A stretch of 64,000 bases of DNA from the NCBI RefSeq assembly GCF_963678635.1, contig NC_087070.1, positions 21,993,461 to 22,057,460 on the forward strand, given 5' to 3'. The DNA is from Symsagittifera roscoffensis (Eukaryota; Xenacoelomorpha; Acoela; Convolutidae). The notes beneath the pieces are model-generated. The model was not told the DNA's origin, did not search any database, and was given only the letters and a program-made list of their open reading frames with translations. Below, one piece after another: positions 32,020 through 42,605 of this stretch. Numbering within the stretch: position 1 is the first letter of the stretch; each line of letters begins with the position of its first letter. The position numbers and the translations under genes were made by a program.

Positions 32020-32440
32020 CCCAGATGTCTGTATATTAACTCAAAATACAAATCAACGTTTTTCTTAAAACTCGTATCTTGTATCAAATCCACTAACTTG
32101 CACGTAATTATGATCCCGTCAGCAGATGTAGATAGTTTGCCCACTGACTAACTTTTTCCCACTCGAAGATGCACGCCCCATTATAAACAGTCACGAATAT
32201 AGAGAGCCCTTTGAAATAGCCCTACTCGAAAACATACATAACCTGAAATTCAATCACAAACTTTATAACCTAATTCAAAACACAAATTTCGACTTTTCAA
32301 CAATTAACGAAGATGTATATGTCATCAGAGCGCTTGAATTTCTTTGGCCACTGCTTCGCACTAAAAACGTTATCTGCATGCTTGCCAAGCTTTTATTAAC
32401 ATCTGACACAATCAAAACTTACTTCACCCCATGAATTTTT
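30511..32440 (+). pseudogene. Region Y, unknown gene downstream of Env, copy A
   Basis: Coding-like remnant of about 600 codons. It has an acidic Ser/Pro/Thr-rich start (PTSFFKPIFPPIFSPFHDET, 30930-31000), then LEHELDNF (31085), a basic patch (RAQRVLKRKIL, 31230), IAIGSNQTLNRIIEPNANR (31580-31645) with HYDHAV, and a conserved C-terminal block HEYREPFEIALLENIHNLKF plus NHKLYNLIQ (32185-32275) ending with a Leu-rich helix. The same blocks occur in diverged copy C. Not Gag-like by motif (no CCHC knuckle) and no catalytic signature recognised. Interrupted by stops and by a 7-bp repeat (CATCCCG, 31991-32023). Confidence 0.45.
31991..32023 (+). repeat. 7-bp microsatellite inside region Y
   Basis: Four to five copies of GCATCCC. 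The inverted partner at 57541-57573 carries the same run (GATGCGG), so it predates the duplication. Confidence 0.8.
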
Positions 32441-33283
32441 CCCTGAATCAGAGCCCTTGTAACTATGAGTTTCACTATTTTTTACTAGCAAAAATACAAA
32501 AGACACTCACCATTTTTTCACGTGTTTTTCTTTTTTTTTAGAATTTCACAAGTCAATTATCAAAATGATTAAAATCAAAATAAAAAGTTACAAATTCACT
32601 CTAAATTCTCAAATTTCAATATCTAACAATGAACTGAATTATCTTAGTGAAGTAAAACTTTTAACAAATGCAACAAATTAATAATTCTGTAGTAAAATTC
32701 AAAATACGAAATAATAAATTATTATTGCATAAAAACTAAAGATTATTAACTTTTTTATATGTGCTTTTTTTGTAAACTTTCGAAGTTCTTATTTATTCGC
32801 CCACATTTCACGCACTATATCCCTCAATTTTGAGTAATTCGCCAACGTAGAATTGTTTAATGAATGAATTTCCAGTTTCAACATTTATGATAACAATTCT
32901 AACTTGTTTTCTCGCGTTTTTGAACTTTTCCTGAACCCGGTAGGAAGTAATTTTAATCAAGCTAAAACTAACCACCGCGGCTTACTAACACCACTAAACC
33001 AACCGCATGTACAAGAAAAACCCATGGTACTCAGACCAGATTAGATTCAGATTAAAACTGGATAAATTAATCTTTTGAAACCCACTTTCAAGTTTCATTG
33101 AAACCACTGAAAATACCAAAATTCCAAAAAAAATCCAATCAACAATGTGTTTTTGATTAAAGGACACAACCAAAGAAAAAAGCGAAAAAAAAAAGAAAAA
33201 AAAGTTGAACACAAAAAGGGACTCTTCTACTTCAACTGGCCTCACCACCCAGTAGGACGTCCTGAACTTGCTCTATAGCCGGC
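32441..33283 (+). other. 3' internal end of copy A with purine tract
   Basis: Non-coding. Purine-rich runs such as GAAAAAAGCGAAAAAAAAAA near 33175-33205 are candidate polypurine tracts, as expected just before a 3' LTR. The equivalent regions in copy C are 35598-36690, 37800-38885 and 39940-41030. Confidence 0.5.
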
Positions 33284-34240
33284 CTAACCCACCGCGCTTC
33301 ACCACGCGTAAAACACGCACTCTTTTTTTGACGAGAGTAGCTCTAGGGAGAGCAACTATTTAAACTAATCGAAACTAAACAAAAATGCTTTTGCGAAAAC
33401 AACTAGTAAACATCATAACCAAAAACAATCTCGCTAACAAGATATAGATATAACATACAATGTATATAGATTTATTACAGCAGAAGGAACGACCAGCAAA
33501 GAGAGATGAAAATTCGACGAGCTTCCAATTTTGGAATGGCAAATCTATTGGTTTGTTGCCGTAGTCACAACCCTCACAGGATTTAAAGTATGGACCCAAC
33601 ATCGCAGCAAAAGTACTTATTGAAGAATAACATTGGCCAACTCGATGTGGACTTCACATACAGATCCTAGTCACTTGGCGCTTCACACAAAGAAGTCAAA
33701 CTCCAGCTTGCACGTAGTCTCGCTCAAGCGACACATCATTGCGTCAATCTGAAATCATGACACGATCAGTCAATACGATCTAGGATTTACGAGACCCACT
33801 TCTGAAACACGAACATCTGCCTCTCTATGAAGACGTCTACTCCGAAACACGAATAACTGTCTCTACTTCGTCTCTCATTCAGTCACTGCTTCAAAAGATC
33901 ACTACTCTAAAAATCAAGAAACCTCTCCATTCATCCTTCACTACAATAAGCAATTTGAAAAATAAACTCTTCAAACCCCTGATGGGTGGAACCAGTTTAA
34001 AAAAAATTTTTATAACGAATTCTATTTTTGATAAAACTATCTTTATAAAATAATTCTTACTACCCGTTAATAATCCATAACTAACACTGACAACTATTAG
34101 TAACGCTTAAACTATTCATAGTTTCAGCAACTGAATAACTTAAACATAACTTAAAAGACAGTTGTTCTCCTTCGAAACATTTCCAGATATCTAACTCGCA
34201 AATACCAGTATACACAAGATCTATTGAGAATAGGATTTTT
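33284..34240 (+). repeat. LTR, copy A (3')
   Basis: Begins near TAACCCACCGCGCTTCACCA, which is shared in reverse complement with the LTRs at 37709 and 39930. It contains CCCTGATGGGTGGAACCAGT (33977-33996), also shared, a hairpin at 34104-34128, and ATACCAGTATACACAAGATC near its end. It breaks off at about 34240, where similarity to the other LTRs stops. Boundaries are approximate. Confidence 0.65.
34104..34128 (+). other. LTR hairpin, copy A
   Basis: GCTTAAACTAT, 2-nt loop, ATAGTTTCAGC: ten of eleven pairs form. It aligns with the hairpin in the other LTRs, with changed but still pairing bases. Confidence 0.65.
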
Positions 34241-34689
34241 TTTGTCGCCACTTTCCAAGAAGTGCCTGAAAACGCCTTTTTTGGCCCTTTTTATAAACAT
34301 TTTCCTGTCAAATTGAGTTCTTTTATAGTGGTTTGGAAGAGCTCAGAAAATCAATTTGGTCGACCTAAATTTTGATCATCATCGCGATATAGTTAGCTTC
34401 TCAAAACGCTAGTGCAATCACATCATCGGGATAATCAGGTCAAACTGCGTAATTTGAATCGTAAGTGGATTCCAGACTAAAACTACAGAAGGCTCTTTCG
34501 ATGAAATCACAGCAAGAATTACTTTAAAAACCTTTAGGGTTATGGTATCAAGAGGCATATGACTAAAACATTTCAACGATCAAAATATTGCGACATACCC
34601 TATTGCGAAATTGGTATTTGAAGAAAAGCAGAATCCGTAATTTGTTAGCGGAACTCTACTACATCTGGGGATTCCGCTAGCAAATGCCA

Positions 34690-35130
34690 AACTCACAACA
34701 ACTGTTTTGCACAAGCTTGGATTGAACAAAACTTCTGATGATGCTTCTACCATAGAGGAAAATTTTATTTACAAAAAAATCTATAGAATTCCATACGTAA
34801 AGACAATTACATAAAATTTCTATGAGAATCATTTGAGCATATATTCGTTTCAAGCTTGGATTGTACAAAACTTCTGATGATGCCTTTACCATAAAGGTAA
34901 CATTTCTTTTGATAAAAAATCTATAGATTTCCACACGTACAGACAATTATATAAAAAAAATCTCTATGAGAATCATTTGAGCATAAATTCGTTTAAAGCT
35001 TGGATTGAACAAAACTTCTGATGATGCCTTTACCATAAAGGAAACATTTCTTTTGATCAAAAATCTACAGATTTCCATACGTACAGACAATTACATAAAA
35101 TTTCTATGAGAATCATTTGAGCATAAGTTT
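34690..35130 (+). repeat. Three-copy minisatellite, about 140-bp unit
   Basis: Units start AAGCTTGGATTGAACAAAAC and include ACTTCTGATGATGC, ACCATAAAGGAAACATTTC, CATACGTACAGACAATTA and CTATGAGAATCATTTGAGCA. Three units are seen here and three in the inverted partner at 53735-54170. Short open frames across it (both strands) are by-products. Confidence 0.85.
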
Positions 35131-35150
35131 AAACTGAACGACAGGCATTT

Positions 35151-35397
35151 TTGTCCAAAAAAAGTAATATTACCTATATATATGCGGAACTTCAACTTTC
35201 AGCTTCAACAATCCAGCTGTCCAAACGGGCTGCTCCAAAGGACTCGAAGGCTTCTGGCTTCAAGACGCTCAAGGCCCTCTTCACCAGTGGACCCATGAAG
35301 TCAGCAACCCCATCCAGTGCTACTAATTCTGAGCCTGGCAATCATGGACCATCACCTTCTGACACGCCCATATCTGGACCTTCAAGGCTTTCAGAGG
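35151..35397 (+). CDS. Coding-like fragment running into gap
   Basis: Less AT-rich than its surroundings. The plus frame reads LSKRAAPKDSKASGFKTLKA then a Ser/Pro/Gly-rich stretch (ATNSEPGNHGPSPSDTPISG) up to the N run. The opposite strand is also open (as in 53251-53661). It is either a piece of a host gene or of a non-LTR element carried along by the inverted duplication. The strand in use is uncertain. Confidence 0.3.
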
Positions 35398-35597
35398 NNN
35401 NNNNNNNNNNNNNNNNNNNNNNNNNNNNNNNNNNNNNNNNNNNNNNNNNNNNNNNNNNNNNNNNNNNNNNNNNNNNNNNNNNNNNNNNNNNNNNNNNNNN
35501 NNNNNNNNNNNNNNNNNNNNNNNNNNNNNNNNNNNNNNNNNNNNNNNNNNNNNNNNNNNNNNNNNNNNNNNNNNNNNNNNNNNNNNNNNNNNNNNNN
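35398..35597. other. Assembly gap (200 N)
   Basis: Run of exactly 200 N. Left sequence continues in the inverted partner at 53480, right sequence begins inside a retroelement unit of copy C. The gap sits exactly where the inverted arm meets the tandem LTR array, which suggests an unresolved repeat. Confidence 0.98.
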
Positions 35598-36695
35598 GAT
35601 TTTTTGGTATTTTGTTTGTTTTCAATAAGACTTGAAAGTGAGTTTCAAAAGAATAAATTATCCAGTTTTAATCTGTGTTAATCGGACTTTCCTTCTCATT
35701 CATGGTATTAGTTTGTGACTTTGTGGCGTTATTAAGCTCTTTAGTTAGGTTAAGTTTACTCTTATTTTTTTTCCAAATGGGTTGAATGAAAGTTTGAAAC
35801 GTGTGAAAACAAGGTAGTGCTATAATCAGTTAGTTTTGAAACTAGATTTTCAATTATTAATCATTTCTTTGTGGGCGAGTTGTGCGAATTTACGGAAAGA
35901 GTGTGTGATTTGTGGGCGAGAGAAGATATTGAAACTTTACAAAAGAAGTTTACATATAAATGTTAGTTTTATTTTTTTTTTCTTTGCAAATTTTTTGGAT
36001 CTACTGCTTTAGTTTTTGAATTCCACCGCTGAGTTGATAGTATACAGCTTGTTAAACGAAAATTTACTGCTTTAATAATTTACTTCAGTTGTTAAATAGG
36101 ATTTCAAAAGCTCTAGAAAATAGCTTACAATTTTTGATTTGGGTTTTATTTATTTTAGATTAAAGATTGCTGAAGTCTGTAAAAGGAAAATGAAACATTT
36201 ATCAGAAGAATGGTGAATATTTTTAGATATTTGTTAGTCTAAATATTTAATTCTACTTACAAAGAGTTGTCGTCTTCAGAAAATCCATTTGGAAAGTTAG
36301 TGCGAATTTTGGTTGATGATGTTAGAAGTTTCGCAAGAATGCGGAAGACGTTTTTAGTCTGAAGTAGAGGCCAGAGAAGCTCTAGCGCTCGGGTGGTATT
36401 TAGTTCTTCATTATTAATTGTGAAATCAGGCGATGAGTTTTCGATTAGATTAAATAATTTATGGTTACATTTAGTTTTACGTATGTAATCTAGTATGGGG
36501 ACTTCGATTGGCTGTATTTATTCATGTGGGTCGATTAGTGGGCGGGAGTTATCAACATCGAATGATTCTGTTAGTTGGCAGAATATATACAGTTATCGGA
36601 TGGGATCATAGTGTCGGAGGATGCCTTGAATTTTAGTTTTTTTATGCCTTAATTAAAATTTAGGTGAAGCTTATGTAATTTCATATAAAGTAAAC

Positions 36696-37710
36696 TGTCT
36701 GTTCGTCACGCCACCTTATTTTCGGCCGAATAGTTTTTTGCAATTTCTTAGTCTAATACCAATCTTAACCTTACTCTTATACTTTTACGAGTTCGTATTT
36801 GGAGTTTATCCAGAAGGAGAACAGCTGTAGTCTAAGGTTTATTCAAATTGTTCTGGTGCTGAAACTACAAGTAGCTTCAGCACTTACCAATAAGTGTCAA
36901 GGTTAGTGATGGAATGTGAATGGTTAGTTAGCATTTTTTTATACAGACTATTTTATCAGTAAAACAACTGGTTTATAAATACTAGTTTAGAACTGGTTCC
37001 ACCCATCGGGGGTTTAGAGATTTTTACAGTTTTTAATTGTTTGTTGTACTGAAGAACGGGTGAGGTAGTTTCTTTTTGAAGTTTATGCAGCGAAGAGATG
37101 TAGTTGTTTGGGTAGAGAGAAAAAGATCGTTTGTTCATGTTTCAAATGTGGGTCTCTTCGATTGTGGATCGTCTTGAGTGATTGTGTCAAGACTTCAGAC
37201 CGATGCAATGATGTGTTGGTTTAGTTAAACTTAGAGCGAGACTACGTGCAAGATGAATTTTGAGCTTTCCGTGTGCTTAGAGCTTTCCGTGTAAAGTGGC
37301 AAGTGATTAGGATCACTATGTGAGATCAACATCGAGTTAAAACTGGTCCATTTCAGTAGTTTTCTTTTATTGCGGTGTTGAGTATATAGTTTGAATCCTT
37401 TGAGGGTAGTGACTATGGCAACAAATCAATAGATTTGCCATTCCAGAGCTGGTAAATAATCGGGTTTTTATCTCTTTTTGCTTCTCGCTCCTTTGTCTCT
37501 AAGAAATCATCTACATCATATTGCATTCATTTATCTACATCTTGTCAATGAAGACAACTTGTAGTTTTGATTTTTCATCAGATATTTTCGCAAAAGCGTT
37601 TTTACTGTTGTTTACTTATTTTAATGAGTCGCTCACCTTGGAGAAACTCTCATGGAAAATAGAGTCAAATTATAGGGCCATTAAGCGTGGTTGTAGCGCG
37701 GTGGGTTAGG
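36696..37710 (-). repeat. LTR 1 of copy C array
   Basis: Runs from the CTGTCTGTTCGTCACG border to GCGCGGTGGGTTAGG. It includes the hairpin at 36856-36883 and the shared block CTGGTTCCACCCATCGGGGG near 36990. Borders approximate. Confidence 0.65.
36856..36883 (-). other. LTR hairpin, copy C unit 1
   Basis: On the minus (sense) strand: GTGCTGAAGCTAC, loop TT, GTAGTTTCAGCAC. Thirteen pairs with one G-T pair, which is a wobble pair in RNA of this strand only. The second copy is at 39109-39136. Confidence 0.7.
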
Positions 37711-38915
37711 CTTTCAATCTTTTTTTCTTTTTATCAGGCGTTTAATTTTGGTTGTGTCTTTTTCTAAAAAGTAGAATTTTGGGTTTTGAGTTTCTTTTTT
37801 GATTTTTTGGTGTTTTGTTTTGTTTCAATAAGACTTGAAAGTGAGTTTCAAACGAATAAAAAATCCAATTTTAATCTCTGTTCAATGCGGTTTGGGTACC
37901 CCGGGACTTTCCTTCTCATTCATGGTATTAAATTGTGAATTTGGGGCGTTAGTAAGCTCTTTAGTTAGATTAATCTTACTCTTATATTTTCTTCCAAATG
38001 GGTTAAATGAAAGTTTGAAACGTGTGAAAACAAGTTAGTGCTATAATCAGTTAGTTTTGAAACTAGATTTTCGTTTACTAAACAGTTCTTCGTGGGCAAG
38101 TTGAGCGAATTTACGGAAAGAGTGTGTGATTTGTGGGCGAGAGAAGATATTGAAACTTTACAAAAGAAGTTTACATATAAATGTTAGTTTTATTTTTTTT
38201 TCTTTGCAAATTTTTTGGATCTACTGCTTTAGTTTTTGAATTCCACCGCTGAGTTGATAGTATACAGCTTGTTAAACGAAAATTTACTGCTTTAATAATT
38301 TACTTCAGTTGTTAAATAGGATTTCAAAAGCTCTAGTAAATAGCTTACAATTTTTGATTTGGGTTTTGTTTATTTTAGATTAAAGATTGCTGAAGTCTGT
38401 AAAAGGAAAATGAAACATTTATAAGAAGAATGGTGAATATTTTTAGATATTTGTTAGTCTAAATATTTAATTCTACTTACAAAGAGTTGTCGTCTTCAGA
38501 AAATCCATTTGGAAAGTTAGTGCGAATTTTGGTTGATGATGTTAGAAGTTTCGCAAGAATGCGGAAGACGTTTTTAGTCTGAAGTAGAGGCCAGAGAAGC
38601 TCTAGCGCTCGGGTGGTATTTAGTTCTTCATTATTAATTGTGAAATCAGGCGATGAGTTTTCGATTAGATTAAATAATTTATGGTTACATTTAGCTTTAC
38701 GTATGTAATCTAGTATGGGGACTTCGATTGGCTGTATTTATTCATGTGGGTCGATTAGTGGGCGGGAGTTATCAACATCGAATGATTCTGTTAGTTGGCA
38801 GAATATATACAGTTATCGGATGGGATCATAGTGTCGGAGGATGCCTTGAATTTTAGTTTTTTTATGCCTTAATTAAATTTTAGGTGAAGCTTAAGTAATT
38901 TCATATAAAGTAAAC

Positions 38916-39930
38916 TGTCTGTTCGTCACGCCACCTTATTTTCGGCCGAATAGTTTTTTGCAATTTCTTAGTCTAATACCAATCTTAACCCTACTCTTAT
39001 AACTCCTAGTCTCAATAGATCTAGTGTACACTGGTTTTTACGAGTTCGTATTTGAAGTTTATCCAGAAGGAGAACAGGTGTAGTCTAAGGTTTATTCAAA
39101 GTGTTCTGGTGCTGAAACTACAAGTAGCTTCAGCACTTACAAATAAATGTCAAGGTTAGTGATGGAATGTGAATGGTTAGTTAGCAATTTCTTATACAGA
39201 CTGTTTTATCAATAAAATTATTGTTTCATAAATACTAGTTTAGAACTGGTTCCACCCATCGGGGGTTTAGAGATTTTTTAGTTTTTAAATATTTGTTGTA
39301 GTCAAGGACGGGTGAGCTGAGGTAATTTATTTTTTGAAGTTTAAGCAGCGAGGGGTTGTAATTCTTTGGGTAGAGAGGAGGGTTGCTCATTCGTGTTCCA
39401 AATGAACTTGAGGATCGTCTTGGACGGTTGTGTCAAGACTTCACATCGATGCAATGATGTGTTGATTTCGTTAACCTTAGAGCAAGACTACGAGCAAAAT
39501 GAAGTTTGACTTTTCCCTGTCAAGTGCCAAGTAATCAGGATCGGTATTTGAGATCAACATGGAGTTAACCATTGGTCTGTTTCAAGGGTTTGTCTTTGCT
39601 GCGATGTTTGCTCCATTTTTAAAATCCTTTGAGGGTAGTGACTAGGGTAACAAACCTAATAGATTTGCCATTCCAGAGTGGGAACGTAATCGAGTTTTCT
39701 TCTTCATTTGCTGATTGTTCCGTTGACTCTTAGAAACCTTTTACATCAATTTGCAATTATATCTACATTTTGTTAGTGAATTCGGTTTTTAGTCATGATT
39801 TAATTTCAATCGCAAAAGTGTTCTTAATCTGGTTTAATTTTCTGAAAGATTCGCTCACCCTAGAGCAACTCTCATTAAAAGTAGAATCATTTAAAGGGTC
39901 ACAAAGCATGGTTGTAGCGCGATGGTTTAG
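38916..39930 (-). repeat. LTR 2 of copy C array
   Basis: Same structure as LTR 1, with an extra CTCAATAGATCTAGTGTACA block near 39014, deleted from LTR 1 but present in copies A and A' and in the fragment at 1533-1800. Hairpin at 39109-39136. Borders approximate. Confidence 0.65.
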
Positions 39931-42530
39931 GTTTCCAACCTTTTTTTCATTTTTATCAGGTGTTGTTCTTATTTTTAATTTGGTTGTGTCCTTTTCTCAA
40001 AAGTAGATTATTGTGTTTGAGTTTGTCTTTGGACTTTCGGTGTTTTTTTTGGCTTCAAAAAACTTGAAAGTGAGTTTCAAGAGAATAAATTATCCAGTTT
40101 CAATCTGTGTTCAATTCGGTTTGGGTACCCGGGGATTTTTTCTCTCGTGGTATTAATTTTTGATTTTGGGGCGTTAGTAAGCTATTTGGTCAGCTTAAGC
40201 TTACTCTTGCATTTTCTTCCAACCTGTTTAAATGAAAATTGGAAATGTGCGAAAACAAGTAAGTGTTATAATCAGTTAGTTTTGAAACTAGATATTCGTG
40301 GGCGAGTTGTGCGAAATTACGGAAAGAGTGTGTGGATTGTGGGTGAGTGAAGAGATTGAAACTGTACAGTGAAGTTTACATATAAAGGTTAGTTTTCTGT
40401 TATACTGCTTGCAATTGTTTTAATTTTATAGCTTTAGTTTTTGAATTTTACTGCTGAGTTGATATTATACTGTTTGTTAAACAAAAATTTACTGCTTTAA
40501 ACGAAAATTTTATTTTGGTTTTGTTTGTTTTAAGATGAATGATCGGTGAAGTCTTAAAAAAGGAAACTGAAACATTTGTAAAGAAAACTGAGTGTTTTCA
40601 CATTGAAATTTTTAATTATACTTACAAAGTTTTGTCGTCTTCAGAAATTTCATTTGAAAAGTTAGTACGAATTGTTTTTGATGTTGTTAGAAGTTTCGCA
40701 AGCAAGCGGAAGACGTTTTTAGTCGAAACTAGAGGTCAGAGAAGCTCTGGCGCTCGGATTGTATTTAGTTCTTCATTATTAATTTTGAATTCAGGCGATG
40801 AGTTTTGATTAGATTAAATAGTTAATGGTTACATTTAGTATTATGTATGTATTCTAGCATGGGGATTTCGATTGGCTGTATATATTCATGGGGGATGGTT
40901 AGTGGGCGGGAGTTATCAACATCGAAGGATTTGGTTAGTGGGCAGGATTTACACATTTGTCGGATGGGATCGTAGTGTCGGAGGATGCCGTGCAGATTAG
41001 TTTTTTGATACATTCAGTAAAAATTAGGAAAATGGTGAGAAGTGTTTGAAATGTATATTGAATGTAAATCTGCGTTGTGGGTTTTGTGATGGTGTGTTAG
41101 TTGTGCAGTGGTTTTGGATGAAATTATAATAGATGTACGTGTTTGTCAACTTTATGCGTAACATAATTTCATGTGAACAGTGCAAGTCACGTTCCTTATG
41201 TTTAAGATTGTTGAATTTTTTAAAATAGGATTTATATGCTTTAGTGTTCCTTAGTGCTGTGGCGATAAAATTATCATTTTTTGTATAATGCTATCAATTT
41301 TAAATATGTATTCTGACGTAAAAAAATCATTTTCCGTTAATTGAGGGCTAGTGTTTGTGTCGTCTTCAATATCTGTGTTTTCCATATACGTGTAGTAGCG
41401 TGGTCATAATGATTAATGGAAAACCTGTTAGCTCGTGGTGCAATAAATTTGTTTAGTGTCTGATTTAGTCCAATAGTAGTCAATTGTTTCTCATGTAGTG
41501 CAGTTGTTAATTTTTGTAAACGGGGTTGACACAGTTCGTTATTGGCGGATTTATTGTACAAAGAAAGGGCGATTGGATTAGTAAAATGATATGAAGTCCA
41601 AGAAAGTGTAGGAACTAGGCTATGTTCATCAACGAAGTTCAGCTGGTCGTTGTTAGTGGTATGGTACTTAGTATACTGTGGAAAAAATGGCAAGATGTGC
41701 TTTATGAATTCTTTGTGTTAGAATGGAGTGGATGAAAGGAAAATCGTCTTGCTGGTCGAGGGTGGCTTAGTAGTTGGGGTTGCGCATGGGGATGTTTACG
41801 TTTGAAAACTCTGTGGTTGTCGTTTCTATTTCATTGGGTGATTGGTTTGAGGATTGAGAGGTTAATTTGGAGTGCGATAGCTGATGACTTGTTAGTGTAT
41901 CAGGTTTTTGAAGTTGTTGGTGAAGTGTGATGATGTTATCTAGTTCATGCTCCAGTTCGTCATTGGCGGTGCTAGGTGGCTCGGGTTGATCGCTGGTCAT
42001 CGGGGAAAGAACTTGAGGGGCGTCAGTGTATGAAGAGGGGGCTGCGGAGGGTTCATTGTGAAGTTGGGAAACAAGAGGTTGAGACGGGGTTGCAAAAAAG
42101 GGGATGGACTGAGCTCGGAATCGTAGATTTCGTCTGGTGTTTCTCTATCGGAAAATTAAACTGGGAAATTGTGTTGAAATGGTTTGTGTGGAATCGTCAG
42201 AATCCGTGTGTTGGGAGTTAGAACTGAATGTGGGTAAGGGAGAGGAAGTTACATCGGGAAAGGAAATGCGAGAGAAATTACATTCGAGGTTGGTTCGGTG
42301 GGAAATGGAACAGTTGATGGATCCAATCTGGCGGCTCACCGTGGGCTAGAAAGATGGTTGTTTTGAGAACGGAAATTGGTGGTATGTGGTTTTTCTACAA
42401 CTTGTTCATATGTGTCGTCAATAATTGGCGGATGGAGTGCTATATGAGATACTGGGCTGCATGGGTAGCTATGACTTGGAGACACGTGATCTAATAAAGT
42501 AATTCTAGAATTTCGTGGTAACAAAGATGA
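39931..42530 (-). pseudogene. Region Y, unknown gene, copy C
   Basis: Open pieces on the minus strand: 42336-42524 (Ser/His/Pro-rich), 41767-42000 (acidic, contains NDELEHELDNIITLHQQL), 41337-41693 (118 codons, contains TTIGLNQTLNKFIAP and NHYDHATTRI) and 40822-41013 (CKSCPLTKSFDVDNSRPL, HEYIQPIEIPMLEYIHN). The order and motifs match region Y of copy A despite clear divergence, showing that one protein-coding gene was present. Cys residues in the last piece (CKSC) are a possible disulfide or metal site. No domain recognised. Fewer breaks than in copy A. Confidence 0.5.
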
Positions 42531-42605
42531 AGGGTGATTATAATGTAAGTAATGAAATTGTGAATGGTGCCTATGGTATTGGGTTTGTTTTGTTTTTGAA
42601 TTATC

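Larger units (their letters stand above)
24096..34240 (+). mobile_element. Ty3/gypsy-type retroelement copy A (5' truncated)
   Basis: Starts inside reverse transcriptase and runs through integrase, region X, an Env-like gene and region Y to an LTR at 33284-34240. Many stops and frameshifts. No gag, protease or 5' LTR is visible on the left side, so the copy is truncated there. Copy A' on the minus strand (from 55.3 kb to beyond the window end) is its near-identical inverted partner. Confidence 0.8.
35598..41030 (-). repeat. Tandem array of 3' internal end plus LTR, period 2.2 kb
   Basis: Anchor GAGTTGATAGTATACAGCTT lies at 36031 and 38251 (exactly 2220 apart); the third copy near 40455 is more diverged (GAGTTGATATTATACTG). 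Units 1 and 2 are almost identical over about 36000-36950 and 38220-39170. The rightmost unit connects to the full region Y, so units 1 and 2 are extra copies of the element's end. Confidence 0.85.

Noticed and set aside
33375-33602. 75-codon minus-strand frame, also at 55961-56188
   Set aside because: Lies inside the LTR on the antisense strand. It is kept between arms only because the arms are near-identical, and it is absent from the other LTRs.
34677-34946. 89-codon frame and relatives at 53786-54111
   Set aside because: Translation of the 140-bp minisatellite; repeated peptides only mirror the DNA repeat.
35317-35628. Open frames crossing the second N run
   Set aside because: Undefined bases join unrelated flanks; only the part before 35398 is considered.
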